Source of the DNA: Roseobacter sp. MH60115
GTDB taxonomy: Bacteria > Pseudomonadota > Alphaproteobacteria > Rhodobacterales > Rhodobacteraceae
Reading direction: 5' to 3'
NCBI RefSeq assembly: GCF_015644665.1
Contig: NZ_JADOBQ010000002.1
Location: 434,001-498,000, forward strand
DNA: 64,000 nucleotides
Made by a program: the position numbers and the translations under genes. Positions 27,448 through 37,770 of this stretch are shown piece by piece; within the stretch, counting starts at the first letter, position 1, and each line of letters begins with the position of its first letter. Under the pieces are notes generated by a model that saw only the letters and a list, made by a program, of their open reading frames with translations, did no database searches and was not told where the DNA came from.

Positions 27448-27627
27448 ATGGCACAGAAAGCAGACCCCAAAGATTCCGCCAAAGCGAATGATGCGCGCGC
27501 AGATCGGCTCAAAGCCGCGCTGAAGGCAAACCTTGCCCGACGCAAGGCCCAGGCCCGCGCGCGGGCTCAGGACCAAGGGGCAAACACAGGCACTTCGGCT
27601 CCGGCCGGACCAGAAAAGGACGCATAG
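27448..27627 (+). CDS. Small Lys/Ala/Arg-rich protein upstream of murA
   Basis: A 59-residue frame from ATG to TAG, ending 4 bases before murA. It is almost entirely Ala, Lys, Arg, Asp and Gln ([20 protein letters not shown]) and would form a charged helix. Small proteins of this composition are common directly before murA in Rhodobacteraceae. Its role is unknown; it may be translationally coupled to murA. Confidence 0.65.
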   Translation: MAQKADPKDSAKANDARADRLKAALKANLARRKAQARARAQDQGANTGTSAPAGPEKDA

Positions 27628-27631
27628 GCGC

Positions 27632-28900
27632 ATGGACTCCATTCTTGTTAGAGGCGGCGGCCCGCTGAGCGGGCAAATCCCCATTGCGGGGGCGAAGAAC
27701 GCTTGCCTCACCCTGATGCCCGCGACCTTGCTGACCGAAGAGCCGCTGACGCTCATCAATGCGCCGCGTCTCAGCGATATCAAGACGATGACCCAGCTTT
27801 TGCAGTCTCTGGGGGCGGAGGTGACTTCCCTGCAGGGCGGGCAGGTCATTGCTCTTTCCAGCCACGACATCAACAACCACACCGCGCATTATGACATCGT
27901 GCGCAAGATGCGCGCCTCGATCCTCGTTTTGGGGCCGATGCTGGCGCGCATGGGGCATGCGGTTGTGTCCCTGCCCGGTGGCTGTGCCATTGGGGCGCGA
28001 CCTGTCGATCTGCACCTCAAGGCGCTGGAAGCAATGGGCGCGGAGCTGGAGCTCAAGGATGGTTATGTCCATGCCAAGGCGTCCAAGGGCCTCACGGGTG
28101 GTAAAGTTGATTTCGAGTTCGCCTCCGTCGGCGCCACCGAGAACGCGCTGATGGCCGCGACGCTGGCCAAAGGCACAACCGTGATCAACAATGCGGCGCG
28201 GGAGCCGGAAATCGTCGACCTTGCGCAATGTCTGCGCGCGATGGGCGCACGGATCGCGGGGGAAGGCACTTCGATCATCACCATTGAAGGGGTCGACCGG
28301 CTCGGTGGCGCGACGCATACGGTGGTCACCGACCGGATCGAGTTGGGCACCTACATGCTGGCCCCGGCGATCTGCGGGGGCGAGGTCGAGCTTCTGGGCG
28401 GGCGGCTTGGCCTTGTCGAGGCGTTTTGCGAGAAACTGGACGCGGCTGGCATTGATGTGACCGAGACGCAGGATGGGTTATCCGTCAAACGGCGCGGGAA
28501 TGACATCAACGCGGTTGATGTGACGACGGAACCGTTCCCCGGGTTCCCCACGGATCTGCAGGCCCAGATGATGGCGCTGTTGTGCACGGCCTGGGGCACA
28601 TCGGTTCTGGAAGAAAAGATATTCGAAAACAGGTTCATGCATGCGCCTGAGCTGATGCGGATGGGCGCGGATATCGAGGTGCACGGCGGCACGGCAACCG
28701 TGACGGGTGTGGAAAAGCTCAAGGGCGCGCCGGTGATGGCGACCGATCTGCGCGCCTCGGTCTCGCTCATCCTGGCAGGGCTGGCCGCCGAAGGGGAAAC
28801 CCGGGTTGGCCGGGTGTATCACCTGGATCGGGGGTACGAGCATGTGGTCGCCAAGCTTTCCGGTGTGGGCGCCAATATCGAGCGGATTTCCGAGACATGA
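27632..28900 (+). CDS. murA: UDP-N-acetylglucosamine 1-carboxyvinyltransferase
   Basis: A 422-residue MurA, catalysing the first committed step of peptidoglycan synthesis in the cytoplasm. It starts [20 protein letters not shown] followed by AKNACLTLM; the active-site loop holds the fosfomycin-target cysteine in [16 protein letters not shown]; later blocks include [10 protein letters not shown] and [12 protein letters not shown]. The start at 27632 is fixed by the homology and by the small gene upstream. The stop overlaps the DUF2948 gene as ATGA. Confidence 0.96.
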   Translation: MDSILVRGGGPLSGQIPIAGAKNACLTLMPATLLTEEPLTLINAPRLSDIKTMTQLLQSLGAEVTSLQGGQVIALSSHDINNHTAHYDIVRKMRASILVLGPMLARMGHAVVSLPGGCAIGARPVDLHLKALEAMGAELELKDGYVHAKASKGLTGGKVDFEFASVGATENALMAATLAKGTTVINNAAREPEIVDLAQCLRAMGARIAGEGTSIITIEGVDRLGGATHTVVTDRIELGTYMLAPAICGGEVELLGGRLGLVEAFCEKLDAAGIDVTETQDGLSVKRRGNDINAVDVTTEPFPGFPTDLQAQMMALLCTAWGTSVLEEKIFENRFMHAPELMRMGADIEVHGGTATVTGVEKLKGAPVMATDLRASVSLILAGLAAEGETRVGRVYHLDRGYEHVVAKLSGVGANIERISET

Positions 28901-29364
28901 CCGACGCGCGTTTTGAAGATGGCCGTGAAGCACCGCTCAATCTGGGCGCGATGGATGCGGATGACCTCTCGGTCATTTCCGCGCTGACCCAGGATGCGAT
29001 TTTTCCGGCGCAGGAAATGCGCTGGGACCGGCAGGCCAACCGGTTTGCGGTGCTTTTGAACCGCTTCCGCTGGGAAGACGGGCCCGCCAGAGGGACGGCA
29101 CCGGAACGGGTGCAGTCCTTGTTGGTGTTCGAGACGGTCATAGGTGTGGCCAGCAACGGTATCGACCGCAAGGATACCGAAACTGTTTTGTCGCTGCTGT
29201 CCGTTACGTTCTCCGAAACCGACGCACCGGCGGGCCATGTCGAACTCACGCTCGCGGGCGATGGAGCCATTCGTCTCAGCGTAGAGGCGCTGGAGGTCAC
29301 TTTGAAAGATGTGACGAAACCCTATATGGCTCCGTCAAAGAAGACGCCCGACCATCCGGCCTGA
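28897..29364 (+). CDS. DUF2948 family protein
   Basis: A 155-residue protein matching DUF2948: [20 protein letters not shown], then [20 protein letters not shown], then [11 protein letters not shown] and LSVTF. It is cytoplasmic by appearance, with no known function. It overlaps the murA stop by ATGA and precedes hisD, a gene order conserved in Rhodobacteraceae. Confidence 0.85.
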   Translation: MTDARFEDGREAPLNLGAMDADDLSVISALTQDAIFPAQEMRWDRQANRFAVLLNRFRWEDGPARGTAPERVQSLLVFETVIGVASNGIDRKDTETVLSLLSVTFSETDAPAGHVELTLAGDGAIRLSVEALEVTLKDVTKPYMAPSKKTPDHPA

Positions 29365-29436
29365 TGTCCTTCGACCCCAGATAAATTTCGACCGAAGGTT
29401 GCGCAGCTTTCGGTCCGTTCCTTTAAGGTCCTTTCA

Positions 29437-30738
29437 ATGCCCGTGTTCCTGAACGCCACAGACGTCGATTTCGAAGCCGCTTTTCAAAAGCTGCTTACCG
29501 CAAAGCGGGAAGACAGCCCGGATGTGGACGACACGGTGGCAGAGATCATCGCGCGGGTCCGCGCCGAGGGGGATGCCGCGGTGATCGCGCTGACCGAGAA
29601 ATTTGATCGGTTGGCGCTCACCGCCGAGACGCTGCGCATCTCCGAGGACGAGGTGACACAGGCCGCCGCTGGCGTTCCCGAAGATCAGCGCGTGGCGCTG
29701 ACGCTGGCAGCCGACCGGATCCGCGCCTATCACGAGCGCCAGCGGCCCGAGAACGCGGAATGGACAGATGAAACCGGGGCAACCCTCGGATGGCGTTGGA
29801 CCCCGGTTGCCGCGGCCGGGCTTTATGTGCCGGGGGGGCTGGCATCCTATCCTTCGTCGGTCTTGATGAATGCGATTCCAGCAAAGGTCGCGGGCGTGCC
29901 GCGTCTGGCGATGGTGGTTCCGGCGCCTGATGGCGTTTTGAACCCGCTGGTGCTGGCCGCAGCAGAGCTTGCCGGTGTCGATGAGATTTACCGCATCGGC
30001 GGGGCGCAGGCCGTGGCGGCCCTGGCTTATGGGACAGAAACCATTGCGCCCGTGGATAAAATCACCGGGCCGGGCAATGCCTTTGTTGCCGCTGCCAAGC
30101 GCCGCGTTTTTGGGAAGGTCGGCATTGATATGATCGCCGGGCCTTCGGAAATTCTGGTGATTGCGGATAGTGACAATGATCCCGACTGGATCGCGCTCGA
30201 TCTGCTCAGCCAGACGGAACATGACGAAAGCGCGCAGTCGATCCTGATCACCACCGATGCGTCTTTTGGTCAGGCCGTGGTGGCCGCCGTGGATGCACGG
30301 CTGGAAACGCTGGAACGGCGTGCCATTGCAGGTGCCAGCTGGCGCGATTTCGGGGCGGTGATAACGGTGCCCGATCTGGAAACGGCGGCATCCCTCAGCG
30401 ATCGCATCGCGCCCGAGCATCTGGAGCTTTGCGTGGCGGACCCGGAGGCATTGAGCGCCCGGATCACCCATGCCGGGGCGATTTTTCTTGGTCAATGGAC
30501 ACCGGAGGCAATCGGCGACTACGTGGGTGGGCCGAACCATGTGCTGCCGACCGCCCGATCCGCCCGGTTTTCCTCCGGTCTCTCGGTACTGGATTTCATG
30601 AAGCGCACGACGCTTGCCCGGATGACGCCGGGCGCCCTGCGCAGCATTGGTCCCGCAGCGGAAACGCTTGCGCAGACGGAGAGCCTCGAAGCGCACGGGT
30701 TATCGGTGACGGCACGTTTGCAGAAACTGAACGACTGA
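29437..30738 (+). CDS. hisD: Histidinol dehydrogenase
   Basis: A 433-residue HisD, which oxidises L-histidinol to histidine in two NAD-dependent steps. Recognisable blocks are GLYVPGGLASYPSSVLMNA, GPGNAFVAAAKRRVFG, DMIAGPSEILVIADSDNDP, the zinc/catalytic segment QTEHDESAQSIL, IAPEHLELCV and GPNHVLPTARSARFSSGLSV. A hairpin with GACCGAA/TTCGGTC arms lies in the 72-base gap upstream (29389-29414). Confidence 0.96.
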   Translation: MPVFLNATDVDFEAAFQKLLTAKREDSPDVDDTVAEIIARVRAEGDAAVIALTEKFDRLALTAETLRISEDEVTQAAAGVPEDQRVALTLAADRIRAYHERQRPENAEWTDETGATLGWRWTPVAAAGLYVPGGLASYPSSVLMNAIPAKVAGVPRLAMVVPAPDGVLNPLVLAAAELAGVDEIYRIGGAQAVAALAYGTETIAPVDKITGPGNAFVAAAKRRVFGKVGIDMIAGPSEILVIADSDNDPDWIALDLLSQTEHDESAQSILITTDASFGQAVVAAVDARLETLERRAIAGASWRDFGAVITVPDLETAASLSDRIAPEHLELCVADPEALSARITHAGAIFLGQWTPEAIGDYVGGPNHVLPTARSARFSSGLSVLDFMKRTTLARMTPGALRSIGPAAETLAQTESLEAHGLSVTARLQKLND

Positions 30739-30820
30739 CCACGCCCTCTTGCGTGTTGCCCTTGGCAGCGAACCTGCGCTAAGCATCTCCAGTTGTTTGT
30801 TCGTGTAAAGAATCCGTATC

Positions 30821-31300
30821 ATGTCCCGCATTTCACACATCGTCCTTGATGATGCCGGGTTGCCCCCGGCCACCCCCGAGATCGAACAGGAGCGTCGCGT
30901 GGCGATGTTCGATCTGTTGGAAGACAACAGCTTTGTGCTGCCGCAGCGCGACGGGCGCGCGGTACCCGACGGGCCGTATCACGTGGGGCTCGCCATACGT
31001 GAAAAGCGGCTGGTCTTTGATGTGAACACCGAAGGGGCCGAAAAGGCGGCGGAGTTTCATCTGTCGCTGGGACCCTTTCGGCAGGTCGTCAAAGACTACT
31101 TCCAGATTTGTGAAAGCTATTTCGAGGCGGTGAAGAAACTGCCGCCGAGCCAGATTGAAACCATCGACATGGCCCGGCGTGGCATCCACAATGAAGGCAG
31201 TCGGGTGCTGCAGGAACGTCTGGAGGGCAAGGTCGAGGTGGACAGCGACACCGCCCGCCGTCTCTTTACGCTGATCTGCGTGCTGCATTTCGGAGGCTGA
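30821..31300 (+). CDS. UPF0262 family protein
   Basis: A 159-residue protein of UPF0262, an alphaproteobacterial family of unknown function that commonly follows hisD. Diagnostic stretches are EIEQERRVAMFDLLEDNSF, GPYHVGLAIREKRLVFDV and SLGPFRQVVKDYFQICESYF. Its TGA is directly followed by the ATG of the phosphatase gene. Confidence 0.9.
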   Translation: MSRISHIVLDDAGLPPATPEIEQERRVAMFDLLEDNSFVLPQRDGRAVPDGPYHVGLAIREKRLVFDVNTEGAEKAAEFHLSLGPFRQVVKDYFQICESYFEAVKKLPPSQIETIDMARRGIHNEGSRVLQERLEGKVEVDSDTARRLFTLICVLHFGG

Positions 31301-31762
31301 ATGGACGACGAGCTGCCAGGGTCGGTTCTGTTTTGTTGCGACCACAACGCTGTGCGCTCTCCCATGGCCGAAGGGATCATGAAAAAGCTCTATGGCACGG
31401 GCACCTACGTGCAGTCCGCCGGGGTGACCAATGATATGGAAATCGATGGGTTTTCCATCGCGGTCTGCCAGGAATTGGATGTCGAACTGTCCCGCCACCG
31501 CAGCCGCAGTTTCGACGAGATGGAGAACTGGGGCGATGATCTAGGCTCCTTTGATCTTGTCATTGCCCTTAGCCCCGCCTCCCAACGTCGGGCACTGGAC
31601 TTGACGCGATTTTATCATTTGAAGGTCGAGTACTGGCCGATCCTCGATCCCACAGGTCTGGGGGAAGGACGCGAGGCGAAACTTGCCAGCTACCGGCAGG
31701 CGCGTGATCAGATCATGGAGCGCCTGATCAATCGGTTCGGCCCCCCAACGGAAATCATCTGA
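31301..31762 (+). CDS. Low-molecular-weight protein tyrosine phosphatase-like protein
   Basis: A 153-residue protein of the LMW-PTP/arsenate reductase fold. The P-loop is FCCDHNAVRSPMAEG, which keeps CX5R but with an uncommon DHNAV interior, and the C-terminal acid is in ILDPTGLGEGREA. It starts with no gap after the UPF0262 gene. It may be a phosphatase acting on an unknown phosphoprotein; arsenate reductase activity is less likely since no extra Cys pair is placed for it. Confidence 0.82.
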   Translation: MDDELPGSVLFCCDHNAVRSPMAEGIMKKLYGTGTYVQSAGVTNDMEIDGFSIAVCQELDVELSRHRSRSFDEMENWGDDLGSFDLVIALSPASQRRALDLTRFYHLKVEYWPILDPTGLGEGREAKLASYRQARDQIMERLINRFGPPTEII

Positions 31763-31771
31763 GGCCTCGCC

Positions 31772-32164
31772 ATGTCTAATGTCATCAAGACCTACTTCGA
31801 CGCTTTCAACGCCAAGGACATCCCGGCCATGCTGGCCTGCCTGTCAGAGGATGTGGCGCACCATGTGAATGAAGGGGACGTGCGCGTCGGCAAGAAAGCA
31901 TTTGCCGACTTCTGCGCGCATATGAGCCGCTGTTATGACGAGACACTGGTGAATATGGTGATTTTCGACGCGCCCGATCACGGGCGTGCGGCTGCAGAAT
32001 ATGTGGTCAACGGTCGGTATCTCAAGACCGATACAGGGTTACCCGAGGCGCACGGTCAGCGCTACACGCTGCCTGCTGGATCGTTCTTTGATGTCTCCGA
32101 CGGGCTGATCACGCGGGTCACGACCCGCTACAATCTGAATGACTGGATCAAGCAGGTTTCCTGA
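31772..32164 (+). CDS. NTF2-like / SnoaL-fold protein
   Basis: A 130-residue protein of the NTF2-like superfamily: IKTYFDAFNAKDIPAMLACL at the N terminus, then HHVNEGDVRVGKKAFADF, and C-terminal ITRVTTRYNLNDWIKQV. These cone-shaped proteins bind or isomerise small molecules. It lies 9 bases after the phosphatase and 2 bases before the acetyltransferase. Confidence 0.78.
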   Translation: MSNVIKTYFDAFNAKDIPAMLACLSEDVAHHVNEGDVRVGKKAFADFCAHMSRCYDETLVNMVIFDAPDHGRAAAEYVVNGRYLKTDTGLPEAHGQRYTLPAGSFFDVSDGLITRVTTRYNLNDWIKQVS

Positions 32165-32166
32165 TC

Positions 32167-32754
32167 GTGGCGCTGGCGTTCCGTGTTCTGACCGGTGACG
32201 CTCTGACCGAAGCCCTGGATGACGTGGCGCGGTTGCGGATCGCGGTTTTCCGCGATTGGCCATACCTCTATGAGGGCGATCTGGCGTATGAGCGCCGCTA
32301 TCTGGCACCCTATGCAAAGAGCGATCAGGCGCTGATTGTCGGTGCTTTTGCCGAGGGCCGTCTTGTCGGGGCATCCACCGGCGCACCGTTGAGCGAACAT
32401 GCTGCGGATTTTGCAGCGGCCTTCGACCAGAGCGGCGTCGACTTGGCACAGGTCTTTTACTGTGCTGAAAGCGTCTTGTTACCAGACTGGCGTGGCCACG
32501 GGGCAGGGCATCGTTTCTTTGATTTGCGCGAAGCGCATGCGCGGCGGCTGGGATTTCGAAAAATCTGTTTTTGTGCCGTGATCAGAGATACCAATCATCC
32601 CCATTGTCCCGCCGACTACCGCCCACTCGACAGGTTCTGGCGGCGGCGCGGGTATGAACCTTTGCCCGGCGTGATCGCCTCTTTTTCCTGGAAGGATGTT
32701 GGTGCGTTGGAAGAGACAGCCAAATCCCTGCAGTTCTGGATGAGAGACCTGTGA
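32167..32754 (+). CDS. GNAT family N-acetyltransferase
   Basis: A 195-residue protein, GTG start, 2 bases after the NTF2-like gene. The acetyl-CoA-binding region is LLPDWRGHGAGHRFFDLREA, with the R-x-x-G-x-G/A loop of GNAT enzymes. The N-terminal LRIAVFRDWPYLYEGDLAYE stretch is shared by a bacterial subgroup of uncharacterised acetyltransferases. The substrate is unknown. Confidence 0.82.
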   Translation: MALAFRVLTGDALTEALDDVARLRIAVFRDWPYLYEGDLAYERRYLAPYAKSDQALIVGAFAEGRLVGASTGAPLSEHAADFAAAFDQSGVDLAQVFYCAESVLLPDWRGHGAGHRFFDLREAHARRLGFRKICFCAVIRDTNHPHCPADYRPLDRFWRRRGYEPLPGVIASFSWKDVGALEETAKSLQFWMRDL

Positions 32755-32795
32755 TCCGTCTCATGTTGGCCTGAAGCCCAACCTACCTGCCGGTA

Positions 32796-33176
32796 TCAGA
32801 CCCGCCCACAGAGTTTCTCTGCCGTTTCTGCAAACTGCTTCCATGCCTCCCAAAACCTTTCATTGGCGGGCGCATCCGATTGCCGCACATCCTGCAGGCG
32901 GCCGGGCTCGCTGAAAAACAATGTGCTGCGTTTCTGTTGTGATTGGCTCAGCGTGTTGTTGGCGGCCGCCTGGATGCAGCTACAGCGTGCCGGGGTGGCG
33001 CGCGGGCGCTGATGCGCAAGGCAGGCGGTACTGATTGGACCCGCGGCAAACTGCGGCGCGTCGCCCGAAACAGGCGGTGTCGGCGGTCTGACGTTGGCCT
33101 GTTGTCGGGGCGCTTCCCGCCCCCCACAGGCGGAAACGGCAAGCAAAAGACAAAAGAAAACCGAAAGACGCGCCAT
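32796..33176 (-). CDS. Predicted lipoprotein
   Basis: A 126-residue protein with a signal peptide ending in LLLAVSACGG, a good lipobox with Cys17. A Pro-rich linker follows, then a conserved-looking domain with four cysteines (CLAH, CSCIQAAANNTL, and a C-terminal KLCG). The 33176 start puts the signal peptide at the N terminus. The family is unnamed to me; relatives in Rhodobacteraceae have sometimes been labelled arginine transporter without support. Confidence 0.7.
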   Translation of the reverse strand: MARLSVFFCLLLAVSACGGREAPRQQANVRPPTPPVSGDAPQFAAGPISTACLAHQRPRATPARCSCIQAAANNTLSQSQQKRSTLFFSEPGRLQDVRQSDAPANERFWEAWKQFAETAEKLCGRV

Positions 33177-33260
33177 AAACAGATATCTCAATCCAGATTT
33201 ATCTGTTTATGGCGTATTCTCCGGAGCACTTCAATTGTGCGCCCGCGGTCATTCGCGGTG

Positions 33261-34358
33261 TCAGAACCGCCAGCGGGCCCCCACGAAGGTCACGTCCTGA
33301 TCCAGCAGGTTGGCGCCGGTGCCGTCGAAGTCAAAGGTCCGGTAGCTGGCGTAAAGCTCCGTGTTCCAGGCATCAACTTTCTGTACCACGGCGATGCCGA
33401 CAGATTCGGAGTCCGACCCCGTTACGCCGAAGTCCTCGCCCGAGTAGTAATCAACCGAAAAGCGGGTTTCTCCGAGGGCAAACCAGTCGCGCTTGATCCC
33501 GCCCTTGATGTAGACATAGCTGTCATCACCTTCCTGCTGGCGCCCGGTCGCGACGGCGAGGTTCAGGCCGGTGGCTTTGTGCAGCACGGTAACGGACCCC
33601 AGCAACAGTTCCTCATCGGAATCGCGGATCGAGAGACCAACCCGCGCGGCCACCTGATAGGCACCATAGTCCTGGTCATACTTCAGGCCGATGTCGTAGA
33701 ACTCATCGTCGTTGCCGCTTGTCAGAACCTCTTCACCCGCACTGACCGCCAGCGAAAAGCCCATGTAGGTCGGCGTGTCATAGCGGATGCGGAACCGCCG
33801 CCCGCCGTCGAAGGCGTTGAAAGCGTCGCCCACGTCAAACCCCGATGCGCCGCCGCCAGCAAGCTGGAACAACTGGCTGCCCGCCTGATCCTGCAGGCTG
33901 GAATAGGCGATCACCGAGGTGCCCGAGAAATCGGCCTCTGCCGTGCCATCCGTCGCGATGCTGCCCTGCCCGAACGACAGGGTGCCCCATGTGGGCGACT
34001 GGTAGATCGCCTCGAACTTGCGCAACTCCGTCCGGCGGTAGTTGAGCTCCAGCCCGTTGTCGTCCCAATTGATGCTGGACGACCCGGTGAAGCCCAGAGC
34101 GGTCTCGAAATGCAGGCGGAACTCGCCGCCATTGCTCAGCCTCTGCTTGTAGATCAGCCCGACGCGGCTGTTGGAGTTGTCGTTATCCGTGAGCGCGGTT
34201 TCGCTATCGGCACCGTTGTCCACGTTGATGATGCCAAGGTTGATGTGACCGTAGAAATCAACCTCCGGTCCGGATTGCTGAGCGGTGGCGGTCGCAGGCA
34301 GGCCAAGAGCGAGGAGCCCAGCGGCAGGGAGGATGCGGGAACGGGGAATACATGTCAT
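33261..34358 (-). CDS. Outer-membrane porin
   Basis: A 365-residue general porin of the Gram-negative type. The signal peptide is residues 1-26 (LLALGLPATATAQ), the mature protein begins with VDFYGHINLGIINVD and alternates amphipathic beta strands to a C-terminal FVGARWRF, the terminal Phe needed for BAM recognition. The start at 34358 is preceded by GAAAGG; an earlier frame start at 34436 would lie before the signal sequence. It should form a diffusion channel trimer. Confidence 0.88.
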   Translation of the reverse strand: MTCIPRSRILPAAGLLALGLPATATAQQSGPEVDFYGHINLGIINVDNGADSETALTDNDNSNSRVGLIYKQRLSNGGEFRLHFETALGFTGSSSINWDDNGLELNYRRTELRKFEAIYQSPTWGTLSFGQGSIATDGTAEADFSGTSVIAYSSLQDQAGSQLFQLAGGGASGFDVGDAFNAFDGGRRFRIRYDTPTYMGFSLAVSAGEEVLTSGNDDEFYDIGLKYDQDYGAYQVAARVGLSIRDSDEELLLGSVTVLHKATGLNLAVATGRQQEGDDSYVYIKGGIKRDWFALGETRFSVDYYSGEDFGVTGSDSESVGIAVVQKVDAWNTELYASYRTFDFDGTGANLLDQDVTFVGARWRF

Positions 34359-34814
34359 GGGAGTGCCTTTCGGGAAGCGGCGCCGAAGCAGCGTCTGCTT
34401 ACACCTTACGCGTGTATCGCGGCATGTAAAACTCACGAACGGGGGAGAGGGGTGCGCAGGTGCACAGGGAAACGTGCGGAATTGTGGACCATTTGGTCTC
34501 TAAGTCGAGCGCCGCGCGCTGCGTCTCAGGACCGCGCGCGACGTGCGATGTGTTTCCGGACTGGCGCAGGTGTCTAAATCGGGGGTTGGTGTCGTCTTGG
34601 AAACTGTCCGGACCTTTTTGGCCGCCAACGGGCAGACCTCTTAAGAAGCAAGAACTATGCGGTGTGCTTTCAGTATGGCAGCGCGCTCGAACCGAGGGGT
34701 GGAAGCGAAGCGCCCGCGTCACGCCGCAGGCGTGCCTCTGGCACGACGGGGGCGGTTCGGGCGCTGTCCAATCGCAGATTGGGCATGGTTAATTCCGGAT
34801 GCCGATTTAGTTAT
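34359..34814. other. Gap between the porin and the GIGHNQPP gene
   Basis: About 455 bases without a supportable gene. The half next to the porin should carry its promoter. A small stem CCAATC-GCA-GATTGG is at 34768-34782. I see no RNA gene or repeat. Confidence 0.45.
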
Positions 34815-35924
34815 TCACCCAATGAGAGGGAGCCACGACAGCACCTTCTCGACCAATAGAATGATCTTGTCGGAGTAACCGGTGATATATGCCAAACCGG
34901 AGACGCCTGCAGCAGCGCCAAAAGCTTTGCCAAAGGCACCAGCGGCTTCCGTGATCGCATTATCTAGTTTCTGCGCCACCCAAAGCCCCGATGCTCGCAA
35001 TGCGGCGATCAGTATTCCGGCTGCTTTTTGTAGGTTTGATCTGTCTGGCGTCGTCGAGGCTGCTTCATCGCGTAGCGCACTGGCAGCAACCCAAATGAGT
35101 GTTTCGGGCGGCTGTGTGGGCAGGTCTTCATCAATCAGAGAAGGCGGTTGGTTGTGACCTATGCCGGGCGTGCCCGGTTGCATCGCGTGGGCGGCCTCCG
35201 CGACTTCGGTGGCGAACCACTGAACTTCGAATCTTGCGCGGATCTCGTCAATCCGGGCCGCAACAACAGATTGCCCAGCGTCCCACTCGTCGTCGGTGAC
35301 CTCCAACGCGATGCGTCGGGTCAGCTCCCATGAAAGCGGAGCGCCGTTGAGAATGGCTTCGTACCATTCGACCCAAAAGGACCAGTCTGCAGGATCAGCT
35401 TCCCACTGCTCCTTGAGCCAAACCCAACCTTGGACCAAAGGCGCGGGTGGCGAATTGTCTGGCCATAGAGGCAGCCAAGCTCTTGGGTTGTTGACATCAT
35501 ACACCGCCGCCGCAAGCGCTTCAGATTCGATTGAAAGTGCAGTATATAAGAACGAATTAACTGGCTCAGCTGCCTCCCACGACCTTAGAAGGCACATTAC
35601 TGCTGAGTTGGACGCGCGTGCAGTGGCTCTTGCCACGGTAGCGGTACTTGAGTTCGGTTCAGCAGATATCTGCATAACAGCTTCCGCAGATCGCGCCCGA
35701 TCCAGCAACATGGGTGTTTTGGTAACGTCGAATGCAGAAGCTGCGCTAACCACCAAGATCTTTCTCATTGTGGTTAGGGCGAGATCGTATCGTGTTGCAG
35801 CTCCCCATTCCCCAAGTCCTGGAATCGTTCGTAGGGCACCACGCGCGGCGAACCAAATCTGCGTCTGGCGATCTTGGCTCTCCAGCCAATCCCTTATGCC
35901 ATCTTTGCCCGCTATCTCAACCAT
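34815..35924 (-). CDS. Hypothetical protein with GIGHNQPP motif and hydrophobic C-terminus
   Basis: A 369-residue protein. I place the start at 35924 ([20 protein letters not shown]), which has AAGGTGG upstream and leaves the lepA promoter region free. The N-terminal half is helical and Ala-rich and begins with a segment that recalls the [11 protein letters not shown] pattern of uncharacterised phage-borne proteins. The middle has GIGHNQPP, a motif that recurs in alphaproteobacterial and phage hypothetical proteins. The C-terminal 60 residues contain Gly/Ala-rich, partly hydrophobic segments. It is divergent from lepA. Function is unknown. Confidence 0.65.
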   Translation of the reverse strand: MVEIAGKDGIRDWLESQDRQTQIWFAARGALRTIPGLGEWGAATRYDLALTTMRKILVVSAASAFDVTKTPMLLDRARSAEAVMQISAEPNSSTATVARATARASNSAVMCLLRSWEAAEPVNSFLYTALSIESEALAAAVYDVNNPRAWLPLWPDNSPPAPLVQGWVWLKEQWEADPADWSFWVEWYEAILNGAPLSWELTRRIALEVTDDEWDAGQSVVAARIDEIRARFEVQWFATEVAEAAHAMQPGTPGIGHNQPPSLIDEDLPTQPPETLIWVAASALRDEAASTTPDRSNLQKAAGILIAALRASGLWVAQKLDNAITEAAGAFGKAFGAAAGVSGLAYITGYSDKIILLVEKVLSWLPLIG

Positions 35925-35970
35925 TCCAAACCACCTTGACCGCCCCGCAAAACCCCTACATATCCTCAGC

Positions 35971-37770
35971 ATGACACCGCTTTCACATATCCGCAATTTC
36001 TCCATCGTTGCCCATATCGACCACGGGAAATCGACGCTCGCTGACCGGCTCATTCAGTCCACGAATACGGTGGCTGACCGGGACATGAAGGAGCAGATGC
36101 TCGACAGTATGGACATCGAGCGCGAGCGCGGCATCACCATCAAGGCCCAGACCGTGCGCATCAACTACACTGCGCAGAATGGCGAGGACTATGTGCTCAA
36201 CCTGATCGACACGCCGGGCCACGTCGATTTCGCCTATGAGGTCTCCCGGTCCATGCGCGCGGTCGAGGGCTCGCTCTTGGTCGTCGACAGCACGCAGGGC
36301 GTCGAGGCGCAGACGCTGGCCAATGTTTACCACGCCATCGACGCCGATCATGAGATCGTGCCCGTCCTGAATAAGATCGACCTGCCGGCGAGCGATTGTG
36401 ACCGCGTGGCCGAGCAGATCGAGGACGTGATTGGCATCGATGCCTCCGGTGCCATTCAGGTCTCGGCCAAGACCGGGCAGGGCATCATGGAGACGTTGGA
36501 GAGCATTGTGCAGAACCTGCCCGCGCCAAGGGGCGAGCGGGATGCGCCGCTGAAGGCGATGCTGGTGGACTCATGGTACGACAGTTACCTAGGCGTGATC
36601 GTTCTGGTGCGGATCATGGACGGCGTGCTGAAGAAGGGCGAGCGCATCCGGATGCTGTCGAACAACTCGGTGCATCATGTGGACCGCATCGGGGTGTTTC
36701 GGCCGGAGATGACGGTGATCGACGAGCTGGGGCCGGGCGAGATCGGCTTCCTGACGGCGTCGATCAAGCAGGTCCGCGACACGCGCGTGGGTGACACGAT
36801 CACCCATGAGAAGAAGGGCACAGAAGACGCGCTGCCGGGGTTCAAGCCGTCGCAGCCGGTGGTGTTCTGTGGCCTCTTCCCGGTGGACTCAGCCGAGTTC
36901 GAGGATCTGCGCGATGCGATCGAGAAGCTGGCGCTGAATGACGCGAGCTTTTCCTATGAGATGGAGACCTCTGCTGCGTTGGGCTTTGGGTTCCGCTGCG
37001 GGTTCCTGGGGCTTCTGCATCTGGAGGTGATCCGCGACCGGATCGAGCGCGAGTACAACATCGAGCTGATCACCACGGCGCCCTCGGTCATCTACCACAT
37101 TCACATGAAGGATGGGGAGATGATGGAGCTGCACAACCCCGCCGACATGCCGGACCTGACGCTGGTGGATCATCTGGAGGAACCGCGCATCAAGGCGACC
37201 ATTCTGGTGCCGGACGACTATCTGGGCGACGTGCTGAAGCTCTGTCAGGACCGACGTGGTATCCAGCAGGATCTGACCTATGCGGGCTCACGCGCGATGG
37301 TGGTCTATGACCTGCCGCTCAATGAGGTGGTGTTTGATTTCTACGACCGGCTGAAATCGGTCACCAAGGGCTATGCGTCGTTTGACTATGCGATGATCGG
37401 CTACCGCGAGGACAAGCTGGTGAAGATGTCCATTCTGGTGAACGACGAGCCGGTGGATGCGCTCTCGACAATGGTGCACCGCGACAGGGCGGAGATGCGC
37501 GGGCGGGCGATGGTCGAAAAGCTCAAAGACCTGATCCCGCGGCATATGTTCAAGATCCCGATCCAGGCGGCCATCGGCGGCAAGGTCATCGCGCGCGAGA
37601 CGCTGTCGGCGATGCGCAAGGACGTGACGGCCAAGTGCTATGGCGGGGACGCGACGCGGAAGCGCAAACTGCTGGACAAGCAGAAGGCGGGGAAAAAGAA
37701 GATGCGGCAGTTCGGGAAGGTGGATATTCCTCAGGAGGCCTTTATTTCGGCGCTCAAGATGGATGGCTAA
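35971..37770 (+). CDS. lepA: Elongation factor 4 (LepA)
   Basis: A 599-residue LepA, a ribosome-bound GTPase. The G1 motif [14 protein letters not shown], switch region [15 protein letters not shown]3 DTPGHVDF, G4 NKIDLP and the LepA-specific C-terminal domain ([17 protein letters not shown], then [15 protein letters not shown]) are present. The start at 35971 gives the standard N-terminus [19 protein letters not shown]; a longer open frame extends upstream but is noncoding. Its TAA overlaps the TAG of the convergent HEPN-like gene. Confidence 0.97.
   Translation: MTPLSHIRNFSIVAHIDHGKSTLADRLIQSTNTVADRDMKEQMLDSMDIERERGITIKAQTVRINYTAQNGEDYVLNLIDTPGHVDFAYEVSRSMRAVEGSLLVVDSTQGVEAQTLANVYHAIDADHEIVPVLNKIDLPASDCDRVAEQIEDVIGIDASGAIQVSAKTGQGIMETLESIVQNLPAPRGERDAPLKAMLVDSWYDSYLGVIVLVRIMDGVLKKGERIRMLSNNSVHHVDRIGVFRPEMTVIDELGPGEIGFLTASIKQVRDTRVGDTITHEKKGTEDALPGFKPSQPVVFCGLFPVDSAEFEDLRDAIEKLALNDASFSYEMETSAALGFGFRCGFLGLLHLEVIRDRIEREYNIELITTAPSVIYHIHMKDGEMMELHNPADMPDLTLVDHLEEPRIKATILVPDDYLGDVLKLCQDRRGIQQDLTYAGSRAMVVYDLPLNEVVFDFYDRLKSVTKGYASFDYAMIGYREDKLVKMSILVNDEPVDALSTMVHRDRAEMRGRAMVEKLKDLIPRHMFKIPIQAAIGGKVIARETLSAMRKDVTAKCYGGDATRKRKLLDKQKAGKKKMRQFGKVDIPQEAFISALKMDG

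Noticed and set aside
32943-34577. 544-codon plus-strand frame across the lipoprotein and porin genes
   Set aside because: Antisense to two recognisable proteins and crosses their intergenic region without any domain.
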